NCBI GenBank assembly: GCA_965205725.1
Contig: OZ242189.1
Location: forward strand, 682,001 to 746,000
Direction: 5' to 3'
DNA length: 64,000 nt
Source: G965205725 sp965205725
Lineage (GTDB): Bacteria; Pseudomonadota; Gammaproteobacteria; Pseudomonadales; Halieaceae
A model generated the notes under the pieces. That model worked only from the letters and a program-made list of their open reading frames with translations, had not been told where the DNA came from and did not search any database. Positions 16,393 through 25,799 of the stretch are shown here, in pieces (position 1 is the first letter of the stretch; each line of letters begins with the position of its first letter). The translations under genes were made by a program, and so were the position numbers.

Positions 16393-16491
16393 AAAGTGGC
16401 TAAACCCACAAACCGCCGCAGTAGCAGTAATTTGCCAGGTAAAAACAGGCCTGGCAGCAAGAAGCCGGGCAGGGCAGACAGAGAGTATTAG
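16393..16491 (+). pseudogene. orphaned C-terminal tail of rluB
   Basis: Downstream of MITE copy 3 the rluB frame resumes: after joining at AAAGT it reads KVAKPTNRRSSSNLPGKN and a further basic stretch to a TAG at 16489-16491. The original protein would have been about 303 residues. Lys/Arg/Ser/Pro-rich tails are common in RluB of this group. The stop overlaps the convergent yciK stop by 2 bp. Confidence 0.85.
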
Positions 16492-17240
16492 CGAATGCTG
16501 AGCGCTTGCCCGTGGGTGCTGATACTCTCATCGCCCATCAAGTATAAGTACAGCGACATGATCTCTTCTGGTGCAGGCAGAGTACCGGGGTCTTCTGCGG
16601 GGTAGGCCGTTGCCCGCATCGCTGTTCTTGTGCCGCCGGGATTCAGGCTGTTGACTCTGATTTTGCTGGCATTTGCGAGCTCGTCGGCCAACACCTGCAT
16701 TAACCCCTCGGTAGCAAACTTTGAAACCGCGTAGGCGCCCCAATAGGCGCGGCCAGCACGCCCGACACCTGAGGATGTGAAAATTATTGAGGCATTTTCA
16801 GCACACTCCAGAGCGGGTAAAAGTGCCTGCGTCAACAACATCTGCGCGTTGACATTGACCTGCATCACTTCTTGCCAGAGTTTGCTGCTGGCACTTGCAA
16901 TGGGGGTTCTTTCACCCAGTAAGCTGGCGTTGTGCAACAGGCCATGCAGTGAGCCCAGTTCGGCCAAAATGGATTCGCTGAGCGCGCTGTACTGGTCGGC
17001 TTCGGCGGTTAGTAAATCCAGCTCTACAATGATCGGAGCAGGGTGGCCTGCGGCAACGATGTCGTCATAGACCTTTTCCAGTTTATTGGCGGTGCGTCCT
17101 AACAGGATTACGGTGGCGCCGTGGGCCGCGTAAGTTTTCGCCGCCACCGCGCCAATACCGGCGCCAGCGCCAGTGACCAATATGTTGCGTTTGTCCAATA
17201 GATCAGGCGCAGCCTGATAGCCATGCGAATTGTCATTCAA
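16488..17240 (-). CDS. yciK: YciK family short-chain dehydrogenase/reductase
   Basis: 250 residues, classical SDR fold. Cofactor motif TGAGAGIGAVAA, NAG-equivalent HNASLLGERTP, catalytic Ser in IIFTSSGVGRAG, and Y-x3-K in YWGAYAVSKFATEG. LNPGGTRTAMRATAYPAEDP near the C-terminus is typical of YciK. The substrate is unknown. It follows mupP and ubiG as in Pseudomonas. Confidence 0.93.
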   Translation of the reverse strand: MNDNSHGYQAAPDLLDKRNILVTGAGAGIGAVAAKTYAAHGATVILLGRTANKLEKVYDDIVAAGHPAPIIVELDLLTAEADQYSALSESILAELGSLHGLLHNASLLGERTPIASASSKLWQEVMQVNVNAQMLLTQALLPALECAENASIIFTSSGVGRAGRAYWGAYAVSKFATEGLMQVLADELANASKIRVNSLNPGGTRTAMRATAYPAEDPGTLPAPEEIMSLYLYLMGDESISTHGQALSIR

Positions 17241-17272
17241 GTGCTTGTCGTCCGGTTATGGCGCTCAATGGC

Positions 17273-17956
17273 TTAATGCAACAGTTGGCGCAGTGTGTGA
17301 CTTAGTTGTTGGCTGTGTTCGACCACCGCATCGGCGCCCCACTGATAGGGGTCCTGGTCGGCTTCAATATAGCCATACGCTGCGGCTACTGTCGTCATTC
17401 CAGCGGCGCGCCCCGCGTCTATATCCCGCATGTGGTCGCCTACATAAATAACCTGGTTTGGCGGGCAGCGCAGATGCTGGCAATTGAGAAGCAGCGGCTC
17501 GGGGTGTGGTTTTGGCTGGCTCACATGGTCGGGGCATACCAGGCTGGCAAAAGGAGGTTGCAGCGCAATTTTATCGAGCAGTGGCTGAGCATAGGCCAGC
17601 GGCTTATTGGTAGAAATTCCCCAGGTCATTCCAGCATCCACCAGCTCCTTTAGGAGTGACTCTATACCCTCATAAATCAGGGTTGCACTGCCAAGAATGC
17701 CGCCATAAATGTCCAGCAGTCGCAGCCGCTTTTCTTCAAAGCCTGATTCGCCCGGCTCCAGACCGAGAGTCAATGTCACCAGCGCGCGGGAGCCGTTTGA
17801 AACATAGGAGCGAATCAGTTCTGCTGGCAGGCGCGGTAGCTGATGTTCGTCACGGAGTTGATGCACGACTTCAATGAACTCTGGAGCTGTATCTAATAGT
17901 GTGCCGTCCAGGTCGAAAACTACCGCTTTTAGTTTTGGCGAAAATTCGATGCTCAT
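17273..17956 (-). CDS. mupP: MupP, N-acetylmuramic acid 6-phosphate phosphatase (Gph-like HAD)
   Basis: 227-residue HAD phosphatase. Motif I is VFDLDGTLLDT, motif II GISTNKPLA, motif III Lys in PKPHPEP, motif IV YVGDHMRDIDAGRAAGM. By sequence alone it could be called phosphoglycolate phosphatase. The position between ubiG and yciK is that of MupP in Pseudomonas, which feeds recycled cell-wall sugar to UDP-MurNAc and affects fosfomycin sensitivity. I infer MupP mainly from this context. Overlaps ubiG by 4 bp. Confidence 0.82.
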   Translation of the reverse strand: MSIEFSPKLKAVVFDLDGTLLDTAPEFIEVVHQLRDEHQLPRLPAELIRSYVSNGSRALVTLTLGLEPGESGFEEKRLRLLDIYGGILGSATLIYEGIESLLKELVDAGMTWGISTNKPLAYAQPLLDKIALQPPFASLVCPDHVSQPKPHPEPLLLNCQHLRCPPNQVIYVGDHMRDIDAGRAAGMTTVAAAYGYIEADQDPYQWGADAVVEHSQQLSHTLRQLLH

Positions 17957-18663
17957 TCTGGTTTTACTGCGTGCACCATATAGTTGACGCTGACGTCACC
18001 GTCGTCCAGCCAATAGCGTTTGGTGAGCGGGTTGTAGAGTAGACCGGTCATGTTCTTCAATTCCAGCCTGGCCTCTCTGATCCACGCAGCGAGTTCCGAT
18101 GGCTTGATAAATTTCTCATACTCATGGGTGCCTTTGGGTAATAGGCCAAGCACATGCTCCGCTCCGACAACAGCAAATAAATAAGATTTTGGGTTGCGAT
18201 TGATGGTTGAGAAATACAGATGCCCGCCAGCTTTACAGAGCTCTGCGCAGGCATTGATCACCGATGCGGGGTCGGGAACATGCTCCAGCATTTCCATACA
18301 GCAGACGATGTCGAACTGTCCAGGGCGCTCCAGTGCCAGCTCTTCGGCGGTAATTTGTCGATAGTCCAGGTCCACACCGGATTCCAGCTTGTGTATGCGG
18401 GCTACTGCCAGGGGAGCTTCACCCATATCTATGCCAATTACGTCGGCAGCTCTCTGCGCCAGAGCTTCCGCGAGTATGCCGCCGCCACAACCCACATCTA
18501 TGACTGCTTTGTTTGCTACTGGAGAGAATCCATCAATATAATTGGCGCGCAAGGGGTTAATGTCGTGCAGCGGCTTAAATTCGCTTTGCAAGTCCCACCA
18601 GCGACTGGCGAGCTCTTCGAACTTTGCGATTTCTTTGGGGTCGACGTTTTGCTGAGCGCTCAT
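17953..18663 (-). CDS. ubiG: UbiG, ubiquinone O-methyltransferase
   Basis: Carries out both O-methylations of ubiquinone synthesis. 236 residues. EIAKFEELASRWWDLQSEFK and LHDINPLRANYI at the start are diagnostic. The S-adenosylmethionine site is VIDVGCGGGILAEALA, followed by CCMEMLEHVPDP and FSTINRNPKSYLFAVVGAEH. Lies 9 bp after the amidohydrolase gene and overlaps mupP, in a four-gene operon. Confidence 0.97.
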   Translation of the reverse strand: MSAQQNVDPKEIAKFEELASRWWDLQSEFKPLHDINPLRANYIDGFSPVANKAVIDVGCGGGILAEALAQRAADVIGIDMGEAPLAVARIHKLESGVDLDYRQITAEELALERPGQFDIVCCMEMLEHVPDPASVINACAELCKAGGHLYFSTINRNPKSYLFAVVGAEHVLGLLPKGTHEYEKFIKPSELAAWIREARLELKNMTGLLYNPLTKRYWLDDGDVSVNYMVHAVKPE

Positions 18664-18672
18664 GAAGTATCC

Positions 18673-19992
18673 TTAACTCGCTTGAGTTCTGATTCGGTTA
18701 GCCCACTCCCTGGCTTTGGCGCCAATCTGTTCGAGATTAATGGTATGCAATGCTCGCTCGCTCATAACAGTTTTGCCCGCAATCCAACTGTGGGTGACAC
18801 AATGCGCATCGGCTGCGTAAATTAGCTGCGAAACTGGATTGTAGAGTGGTTGACATTCCGGGCCATTGAAATCAACGGCAATGCAATCCGCCAGTTTGCC
18901 GACCTCCAGGCTGCCCAGGTCCTCTTCGCGACCCATTGCGCGGGCGCCATCAATGGTGGCCATCGCTAAAACCTGCTGCGCACTCGGTCGGGCGGCATCG
19001 CGAGCCGTTAACTTGCCGAGCAGAGCGGCGCTGCGCATTTCTGAAAACATGCTCAAGTCGTTGTTACTGGCGGCACTGTCTGTGCCCAGTGCTACATTCA
19101 CGCCGGCCTCCAGCAGCTTCACGACCGGACAAGCGCCTGATGCCAGCTTCATATTAGATTTGGGACAGTGAACGACGTGAGCGCCAGTGGTGGTCAGCAG
19201 GGTAATGTCCTCCTCGGTCAGGTCGGTCATGTGGACACATTGAGTTCTAGGCCCGATCAGGTCGAGATTATGGAGCATCTGTAGCGGCCGTTGTCTATTT
19301 TTTTCGATAGACTCCTCAACTTCTGCGGTAGTCTCATGCAGGTGAATGTGTACGGGTAAATCCAACTCGTTAGCAATTATTGCGATTTTGCCCAGCGCCT
19401 CTTCAGACACCGTGTAGCAGGAATGTGGCCCGAATACTATTCTCAGCAGGTCGCTATGCTTGTAGTTGTCGCGCAGTGCCAGCCCTTTGCTGATGTATTC
19501 GTCTGGGTCTTTGCCCCAAACCGTTGGGAAATCGAAGACCGGGAAGGCAATTTGGCAGCGTATGCCTGCCTGCAAACAGGCTTCGGCGGTGACGTTCGCA
19601 TAGAAGTACATATCGCTGAAGCAAGTGGTGCCAGAGCGGAGCATTTCCGCGATGGCCAGATTGACGCCGTCGCGAACAAACTCTTCACTCATGTGCTGGT
19701 TTTCCACTGGCCAGATGTGATTCTCCAGCCAGGGTTTGAGGGGGAGATCGTCAGCAAAGCCGCGCAGCAGGGACATAGCGGCGTGCCCGTGGCTATTGAT
19801 TAGCCCCGGCAGTAGTGCATGTTCGGGCAGCTCGACAATCTCGGCTGCGTGCATAGTTCGGGCTGCGTCGGCTGGGAACACACCGGCGATGCGCTCTCCG
19901 CTGATCGCGAGTGCGTGATCTTCGAGCACTAGGCCCTGGGGAACGACCGGTATCAGCCAGCCGGGGAAGATCAATTTATCGAGGTTTCTCAT
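18673..19992 (-). CDS. mtaD: MtaD-like 5-methylthioadenosine/S-adenosylhomocysteine deaminase
   Basis: Amidohydrolase of the TRZ/ATZ group, about 439 residues from ATG 19992 (MRNLDKLIFPGWLIPVVPQG). An upstream ATG at 20022 would add ten residues not expected from homologues. Metal site: LINSHGHAAMSLLRG, VHIHLHETTAEVE, and Asp in LGTDSAASNNDLSMFSEM. Deaminates methylthioadenosine to methylthioinosine in Pseudomonas. Genomic order mtaD-ubiG-mupP-yciK, divergent from gyrA, is the Pseudomonas order. Confidence 0.9.
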   Translation of the reverse strand: MRNLDKLIFPGWLIPVVPQGLVLEDHALAISGERIAGVFPADAARTMHAAEIVELPEHALLPGLINSHGHAAMSLLRGFADDLPLKPWLENHIWPVENQHMSEEFVRDGVNLAIAEMLRSGTTCFSDMYFYANVTAEACLQAGIRCQIAFPVFDFPTVWGKDPDEYISKGLALRDNYKHSDLLRIVFGPHSCYTVSEEALGKIAIIANELDLPVHIHLHETTAEVEESIEKNRQRPLQMLHNLDLIGPRTQCVHMTDLTEEDITLLTTTGAHVVHCPKSNMKLASGACPVVKLLEAGVNVALGTDSAASNNDLSMFSEMRSAALLGKLTARDAARPSAQQVLAMATIDGARAMGREEDLGSLEVGKLADCIAVDFNGPECQPLYNPVSQLIYAADAHCVTHSWIAGKTVMSERALHTINLEQIGAKAREWANRIRTQAS

Positions 19993-20093
19993 AGTGCGCG
20001 GGAGTATACCCTCATCGCTCAACAGAGTGCGCTTTCGGGTACCTGATTTGGTTAAAAAGTGGGTAAAAAATAGCTATAGCGAGGTGACTTCCG

Positions 20094-20099
20094 TATAAT
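20094..20099 (+). promoter_or_regulatory. candidate -10 box of gyrA
   Basis: TATAAT 38 bases before the gyrA ATG in the 145-bp gap between the divergent mtaD and gyrA genes. No convincing -35 hexamer at the usual distance. Confidence 0.45.
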
Positions 20100-20137
20100 C
20101 GATTGTTTGTTTCACCAGGGGTCAGATCAGGGTTTCT

Positions 20138-22681
20138 ATGGGTGAATTAGCCAAGGAAATACTGCCGGTCAATATCGAGGACGAACTGAAGCAGTCCTAT
20201 CTCGATTACGCCATGAGTGTGATTGTCGGACGTGCTTTACCTGACGTTCGAGACGGCCTCAAACCCGTGCATCGACGTGTTTTGTTTGCGATGAACGAGC
20301 TTAACAATGACTGGAATAAAGCTTACAAAAAGTCCGCGCGCATCGTCGGCGATGTGATCGGCAAATACCATCCCCATGGCGACTCTGCCGTGTATGACAC
20401 CATTGTGCGGATGGCTCAGCCTTTCTCGCTGCGCTACATGCTGGTGGATGGGCAAGGCAATTTTGGCTCTATTGATGGCGACTCAGCAGCGGCTATGCGC
20501 TACACCGAAATTCGCATGCAGAAGATTGCCCATGATCTGCTGGCGGACCTGGATAAGGAAACCATCGATTTTGTTCCCAACTATGACGGCACCGAACATA
20601 TTCCCGCAGTGCTGCCGACGCGTGTACCCAATCTGCTGGTCAATGGCTCTTCGGGTATTGCGGTGGGTATGGCAACTAACATTCCGCCTCACAACCTGCG
20701 CGAGGTGATAAACGCCTGCCTGGCCTTGCTCGACAATTCGGACATGGATATCAATGAGTTGATGCAACATATCCCCGGCCCGGATTTCCCAACCGGGGCT
20801 ATCATTAACGGTCGCGCTGGAATCGTGCAGGCTTATAGGACTGGTCGCGGACGGGTTTATGTGCGTGCTAAAACTGAAGTGATCAGCAATGAAAAGACGG
20901 GTAAAGACACCATTTTAATCCATGAAATTCCTTACCAGGTGAACAAGGCAAGAATGATCGAAAAGATCGCCGAGCTGGTAAAAGAGAAAAAAATTGAAGG
21001 TATTACCGAGCTTCGCGACGAGTCAGATAAAGATGGCTTGCGGGTTGTTATCGAGCTGCGTCGTGGCGAGATGGGTGAAGTCGTTTTGAACAACCTGTAT
21101 GCCCAGACTCAATTGCAGTCTGTATTTGGCATCAACATGGTTGCCCTGGTTGACGGGCAGCCCAGGATTCTGAATCTGAAAGAGATTTTGGAGGCCTTTC
21201 TGCGCCATCGTCGCGAGGTGGTGACACGTCGCACTGTCTATTTGTTACGCAAGGCCCGGGAAAGAGGCCACATTCTGGAAGGTCTGACAATTGCCCTGGC
21301 CAACATCGACCCGATTATCGAGTTGATCAAGTCTTCGCCCAATGCCGCAGAGGCGCGCGAAAAACTGCTCGTCAGTTCATGGCGCCCCGGCGATGTTGTC
21401 ACGATGTTGGAGCGAGCTGGCGCAGACGCCTGCCGCCCCGATGAGCTGGAACCGCAGTTTGGTTTACACGATGGTAGATATTATCTTTCACCGGCTCAGG
21501 CTCAGGCTATTCTTGAGTTGCGTCTGCATCGCCTGACTGGTTTGGAGCATGAAAAACTGTTGCAGGAATACCGGGAGAGGTTGGTCGAGATCGCTGGCTA
21601 TCTGGAAATTCTGTCGGATTCCGAGCGTCTCAAGCAGGTAATACGAGAAGAGTTACAGGCCATTGTTGAAGAATATGGCGACCAGCGCCGCACTGAAATT
21701 ACCGAATCAGCGCACGACTTAACCGCCGAAGACCTGGTCACTGAAGAAGACCGGGTGGTGACAATCTCTCACGGTGGCTACGCTAAAACTCAGCCATTGA
21801 CCGACTATCAGGCGCAACGTCGCGGAGGTACGGGTAAATCTGCGACCGCAGTCAAAGACGAAGATTTCGTCGAGCATCTGCTGATTGCGAATACACACGA
21901 TACAATTTTGTGCTTCACCAATGTGGGTAAAGTTTACTGGTTAAAGGTATTCCATATCCCGGTGGCCGGGCGCGGTTCTCGCGGGCGACCTATGGTGAAT
22001 TTGCTGCCCCTGGACGAGGGTGAGCGGGTAACTTCTATTTTGCCTGTGCACGAGTATACCGAGGGCCATTACATATTTATGGCGACGGCTAGTGGCACGG
22101 TGAAAAAAACATCACTAACAGACTTCTCTCGTCAGCGCAGTGTTGGTTTGCGTGCATTGGAGCTTGACGAGGGTGATGTACTGGTGGGTACGGCCATAAC
22201 CGATGGCGATTGTGATGTGATGCTGTTTAGCAACTCTGGCAAGGCAGTGCGGTTTAAAGAGAGCGATGTGCGGGCTGTGGGCCGGACAGCGCGTGGTGTT
22301 CGCGGTATTAGACTTGGTGAAAATCACCAAATGATTTCACTGATAATTCCGCACGAAAATGGCAAGGTGCTCACTGTGAGCCAGACTGGTTACGGCAAGC
22401 GCACTGAGGTTACCGAGTTTCCTACCAGGCGTCGCGGTACCCAGGGTGTTTTTGCTATTCGGTGTAGTGATCGAAATGGTGGCCTGGTGGGTGCAGTCCA
22501 AGTGTTTGAAGGGGATCAGCTGATGCTGATTTCCGATCAGGGTACCCTGGTGCGCACTCGAAGTGATGAGGTGTCTACTCAGGGTCGCAACACTCAGGGT
22601 GTCAGGATTATTAAGCTCAAGGAAGGTGAGAAGCTGGTAGGCCTTGAGCGTATTGATGAGCCCGACGACTCTCAGGCATAG
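20138..22681 (+). CDS. gyrA: GyrA, DNA gyrase subunit A
   Basis: Breakage and rejoining subunit of gyrase. 847 residues. Catalytic Tyr122 is in AAMRYTEIRM. The quinolone region reads HPHGDSAVYDTIV with Ser83 and Asp87, the wild-type sensitive residues by E. coli numbering. The GyrA box QRRGGTGK is at about 564-571. Six beta-pinwheel blades fill the C-terminus. No inserted sequence in the catalytic core. First gene of the gyrA-serC-pheA-tyrA-aroA-cmk-rpsA-ihfB run. Confidence 0.99.
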   Translation: MGELAKEILPVNIEDELKQSYLDYAMSVIVGRALPDVRDGLKPVHRRVLFAMNELNNDWNKAYKKSARIVGDVIGKYHPHGDSAVYDTIVRMAQPFSLRYMLVDGQGNFGSIDGDSAAAMRYTEIRMQKIAHDLLADLDKETIDFVPNYDGTEHIPAVLPTRVPNLLVNGSSGIAVGMATNIPPHNLREVINACLALLDNSDMDINELMQHIPGPDFPTGAIINGRAGIVQAYRTGRGRVYVRAKTEVISNEKTGKDTILIHEIPYQVNKARMIEKIAELVKEKKIEGITELRDESDKDGLRVVIELRRGEMGEVVLNNLYAQTQLQSVFGINMVALVDGQPRILNLKEILEAFLRHRREVVTRRTVYLLRKARERGHILEGLTIALANIDPIIELIKSSPNAAEAREKLLVSSWRPGDVVTMLERAGADACRPDELEPQFGLHDGRYYLSPAQAQAILELRLHRLTGLEHEKLLQEYRERLVEIAGYLEILSDSERLKQVIREELQAIVEEYGDQRRTEITESAHDLTAEDLVTEEDRVVTISHGGYAKTQPLTDYQAQRRGGTGKSATAVKDEDFVEHLLIANTHDTILCFTNVGKVYWLKVFHIPVAGRGSRGRPMVNLLPLDEGERVTSILPVHEYTEGHYIFMATASGTVKKTSLTDFSRQRSVGLRALELDEGDVLVGTAITDGDCDVMLFSNSGKAVRFKESDVRAVGRTARGVRGIRLGENHQMISLIIPHENGKVLTVSQTGYGKRTEVTEFPTRRRGTQGVFAIRCSDRNGGLVGAVQVFEGDQLMLISDQGTLVRTRSDEVSTQGRNTQGVRIIKLKEGEKLVGLERIDEPDDSQA

Positions 22682-22719
22682 TTTCTCAAGCAATAAATAT
22701 CTAAGTAGGGAACGTCTAA

Positions 22720-23799
22720 ATGGCACGTTGCTATAACTTTTGTGCTGGGCCGGCGGCGTTGCCAGAGCCGGTATTAAAGCAAGCCCGCGACGAAATACTC
22801 GACTGGGGTGGCAGGGGCCTGTCGGTCATGGAAATGAGCCATCGCAGTGCTGAGGTGGTCGGCATTGTGGAGGAGGCGGAGGCCTGCCTGCGCCGTTTGC
22901 TTAATATCTCGGATGAATACACTGTCCTGTTTTTGCAAGGCGGAGCCTCTTCCCAGTTTTCAGCAATCCCTCTTAACCTGGGTTTTAAAAAAGGCCGGGC
23001 TGACTATCTGAACACCGGGCAATGGTCTAAAAAAGCGATTGCCGAGGCGGGTCGCTACCTGTACGTCAATGTTGTTGCCAGTGCTGAATCAAGCAATTTT
23101 TCGGTCATACCACCGCAGAACGAATGGAGCCTGGGTGACGATGCCGCCTATTTGCATTATACGCCTAACGAGACTATTGGCGGCGTTGAGTTCTTCTGGA
23201 CTCCGGCAGTAGCTGTTCCCCTGGTGGCCGATATGTCTTCTACCATTTTGTCGCGTCCCGTAGATATTAGTCAATTTGGCGTTGTTTACGCTGGTGCGCA
23301 GAAAAACATCGGCCCGGCCGGATTGACGCTGGTTATCGTGCGCAAAGATCTGCTGGGCAATGCCAACCCGGTTACGCCCGCAATGCTCGACTGGAAGGTT
23401 GCAGCGGACAATGACTCCATGTACAACACGCCGCCAACTTATGCCCTGTATCTGGCTGGTCTGGTGTTTGCCTGGCTGGAGGCTCAGGGCGGCCTGGAGG
23501 CGGTGGGAGAGGTGAATCGTCGCAAGGCAAAAAAGCTCTACGCGGCCATTGATGGCAATGACTTCTATGCCAATCCGGTTGAGATTGTCAGCCGCTCATT
23601 GATGAACGTGCCGTTTACCCTGGCAAATGCTGCTCTGGACAAAGCATTTCTGGCGGAAGCAGAAGAAGTTGGCTTGTTGAACCTAAAAGGGCATCGCAGT
23701 GTCGGTGGAATGCGCGCAAGTATTTACAATGCAGTTTCTGAACAAGCGGTCGACGCCCTGATACACTTCATGCAGGATTTTGCGCAAGCTCACGGCTAG
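22720..23799 (+). CDS. serC: SerC, phosphoserine aminotransferase
   Basis: PLP enzyme of serine and pyridoxal synthesis. 359 residues. Starts YNFCAGPAALPEPVL; MEMSHRSAEV, FLQGGASSQF and the PLP lysine in YAGAQKNIGPAGLT are visible, with GHRSVGGMRASIYNAV near the end. Lies 38 bp after gyrA with AGGGAACG before the ATG. Confidence 0.98.
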   Translation: MARCYNFCAGPAALPEPVLKQARDEILDWGGRGLSVMEMSHRSAEVVGIVEEAEACLRRLLNISDEYTVLFLQGGASSQFSAIPLNLGFKKGRADYLNTGQWSKKAIAEAGRYLYVNVVASAESSNFSVIPPQNEWSLGDDAAYLHYTPNETIGGVEFFWTPAVAVPLVADMSSTILSRPVDISQFGVVYAGAQKNIGPAGLTLVIVRKDLLGNANPVTPAMLDWKVAADNDSMYNTPPTYALYLAGLVFAWLEAQGGLEAVGEVNRRKAKKLYAAIDGNDFYANPVEIVSRSLMNVPFTLANAALDKAFLAEAEEVGLLNLKGHRSVGGMRASIYNAVSEQAVDALIHFMQDFAQAHG

Positions 23800-23823
23800 A
23801 GAGTTCAACCAGGCAGAAAGAGA

Positions 23824-24930
23824 ATGACTGATAAAAAGAACCTGGAACAGGTACGCACTGAAATAGATGCTATTGATCGACAGATTCAGGAGTTAATCAG
23901 CCGAAGGGCCCAGTGCGCCCAGCATGTGGCGGCTATAAAGATGAGTGAGGCTCAGGCCAGCGGCAATCTGTCATCGGTCACTTTCTATCGACCTGAGCGC
24001 GAAGCACAGGTTTTACGAAGCATTAAGAACCGCAACCAGGGCCCGCTCGCACCTGAAACCGTAGCTGCTATATTTCGTGAAATTATGTCTGCCTGTCTGG
24101 CATTGGAGCATCCCATGCAGGTCGCTTTTCTGGGTCCCGAGGGCACCTTCACCCAAGCTGCTGCTATTAAACACTTTGGTCATGGGGTGATTAACAGACC
24201 CGCTATGACGATAGATGCTGTTTTTGCGCTGGTCGAATCCGGCGAGTGCAACTATGGCATAGTTCCGGTTGAAAACTCTACAGAGGGAATGGTTAGCCAT
24301 ACTCTCGACAACTTCATGGAATCCAGCCTTAAGATTTGCGGTGAAGTAGAGGTGCGCATTCACCATCATTTGCTTGCCGCTACAGATACCCAATTAGAGA
24401 ACATTAATCGTATCTGTGCTCATCAACAAGCGTTGGCACAGTGCCGGGTCTGGTTGGAAAATAATTGGCCCAATGTTGAAAAACTTTCGGTTTCCAGTAA
24501 TGGAGAGGCTGCTCGTATGGCTGCGGTCGATAAAAGCATTGCGGCCATAGCAGGTGATTTGGCGAAAGAACAATATGAGTTGGCGACACTGGCTGAAAAT
24601 ATTGAGGATCAGGCAGACAACACGACACGCTTCCTGATTGTTGGACGCGAGGTAGTGCCACCCAGTGGCGCTGATAAAACGTCCCTGATTGTATCGAGCC
24701 GCAATAAACCCGGTGCGCTATTTAAGCTGCTGGAGCCGTTTCAAACGGCCGGCGTCAGTTTAACGCGCATCGACACCAGGCCCTCGCGCACAGAGAAGTG
24801 GGCCTATGTGTTCTTTATTGAGTTTGAAGGACATTTGCAAGACGAAAAAATCGCCGGGGTTATTGCTGAGCTGGAAGAGCAATCCATTCTTCTCAAACTC
24901 CTGGGTTCCTACCCTGCGGCAGTCCTGTGA
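23824..24930 (+). CDS. pheA: PheA, bifunctional chorismate mutase/prephenate dehydratase
   Basis: Makes phenylpyruvate from chorismate. 368 residues: AroQ mutase about 5-95 (VRTEIDAIDRQIQELISRRA), dehydratase about 97-275 (VAFLGPEGTFTQAAAIKHFG, the TRF motif in NTTRFLIVG), and a regulatory ACT domain from about 285 (SRNKPGALFKLLEPF, GVSLTRIDTRPSR) that should bind phenylalanine. Its stop overlaps the tyrA GTG. In Pseudomonas a hisC paralogue usually follows; here it is absent. Confidence 0.98.
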   Translation: MTDKKNLEQVRTEIDAIDRQIQELISRRAQCAQHVAAIKMSEAQASGNLSSVTFYRPEREAQVLRSIKNRNQGPLAPETVAAIFREIMSACLALEHPMQVAFLGPEGTFTQAAAIKHFGHGVINRPAMTIDAVFALVESGECNYGIVPVENSTEGMVSHTLDNFMESSLKICGEVEVRIHHHLLAATDTQLENINRICAHQQALAQCRVWLENNWPNVEKLSVSSNGEAARMAAVDKSIAAIAGDLAKEQYELATLAENIEDQADNTTRFLIVGREVVPPSGADKTSLIVSSRNKPGALFKLLEPFQTAGVSLTRIDTRPSRTEKWAYVFFIEFEGHLQDEKIAGVIAELEEQSILLKLLGSYPAAVL

Positions 24931-25799
24931 AAAAAATTCTGATTATTGGTTTAGGTCTTATTGGCGGGTCATTGGCGCGCTCTGTTAAAAAGACCGGTTT
25001 TGCAGATTCGGTTAGTGCGTATGGCTATCGGGACCGCTCCCTAAAAAAGGGCGTCGAACTCGGGATAATTGATGACTATAGCCTCAATCTGGATGAGGCA
25101 ATGACCGGAACAGATATTGTAGTGCTAGCGGCTCCCACTCTTGTTGCCGGAGAGATGATGGCCGAGGTTCTGCCGCGACTGGGCCCAGCGGCCATACTTA
25201 CCGATGTGGCCAGTGTAAAGGGCTCCCTGTTAGAGGCTGCCAGGGCTGCAAACGGCGGTGAAGTGCCTGCCCAATTGGTGTTGGCGCACCCGATAGCGGG
25301 TTCGGAGCAAAGCGGTGTAGAGGCGTCAAAGGCCGACCTGTTCACAGATCATCGCGTTATTTTGACGCCGAGCCCGGAAACCAACTCGCACGCTTTATCC
25401 TCTATCCGTGTCATGTGGGAGAGCACCGGCGCGGATGTAGTTGATTTGGGCGTCGCCGAACACGACGCTATTTTAGCGGCCACCAGCCATTTACCTCATG
25501 TGCTGGCCTATACCCTGGTCGATGCGCTCGCGGCCAGCGATTTTTGTGATGATATTTTTCGTTTTGCAGCCGGAGGCTTTCGGGATTTTACGCGGATAGC
25601 TTCCAGTGACCCGGTCATGTGGCGAGACATTGCTCTTGCCAATCAGGGAGAGGTATTGAATGCGATTGACAGCTTTTCGGAGCATTTAAGCACGCTGCGT
25701 AATACCGTAGCGCGAGGTGATGGCGAACAACTACACACTATTTTTTCTCGTGCAAAGTCAGCCCGCGATGCCTTCATGACTGGAAAGGAAACACCCTGA
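24927..25799 (+). CDS. tyrA: TyrA, prephenate (arogenate) dehydrogenase
   Basis: Makes 4-hydroxyphenylpyruvate or tyrosine from prephenate or arogenate. 290 residues from GTG 24927. Rossmann motif ILIIGLGLIGGSLARSV at the start; LTDVASVKGSL, LAHPIAGSEQSGVEAS with the catalytic His, and AATSHLPHVLAYTLV. There is no ACT domain. In Pseudomonas this enzyme is commonly fused to AroA; here the two are separate, with stop and start overlapping as TGATGG. Confidence 0.97.
   Translation: MKKILIIGLGLIGGSLARSVKKTGFADSVSAYGYRDRSLKKGVELGIIDDYSLNLDEAMTGTDIVVLAAPTLVAGEMMAEVLPRLGPAAILTDVASVKGSLLEAARAANGGEVPAQLVLAHPIAGSEQSGVEASKADLFTDHRVILTPSPETNSHALSSIRVMWESTGADVVDLGVAEHDAILAATSHLPHVLAYTLVDALAASDFCDDIFRFAAGGFRDFTRIASSDPVMWRDIALANQGEVLNAIDSFSEHLSTLRNTVARGDGEQLHTIFSRAKSARDAFMTGKETP

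Noticed and set aside
17273..17956. naming this gene gph (phosphoglycolate phosphatase)
   Set aside because: The HAD motifs fit both, but the ubiG-yciK context is that of mupP.
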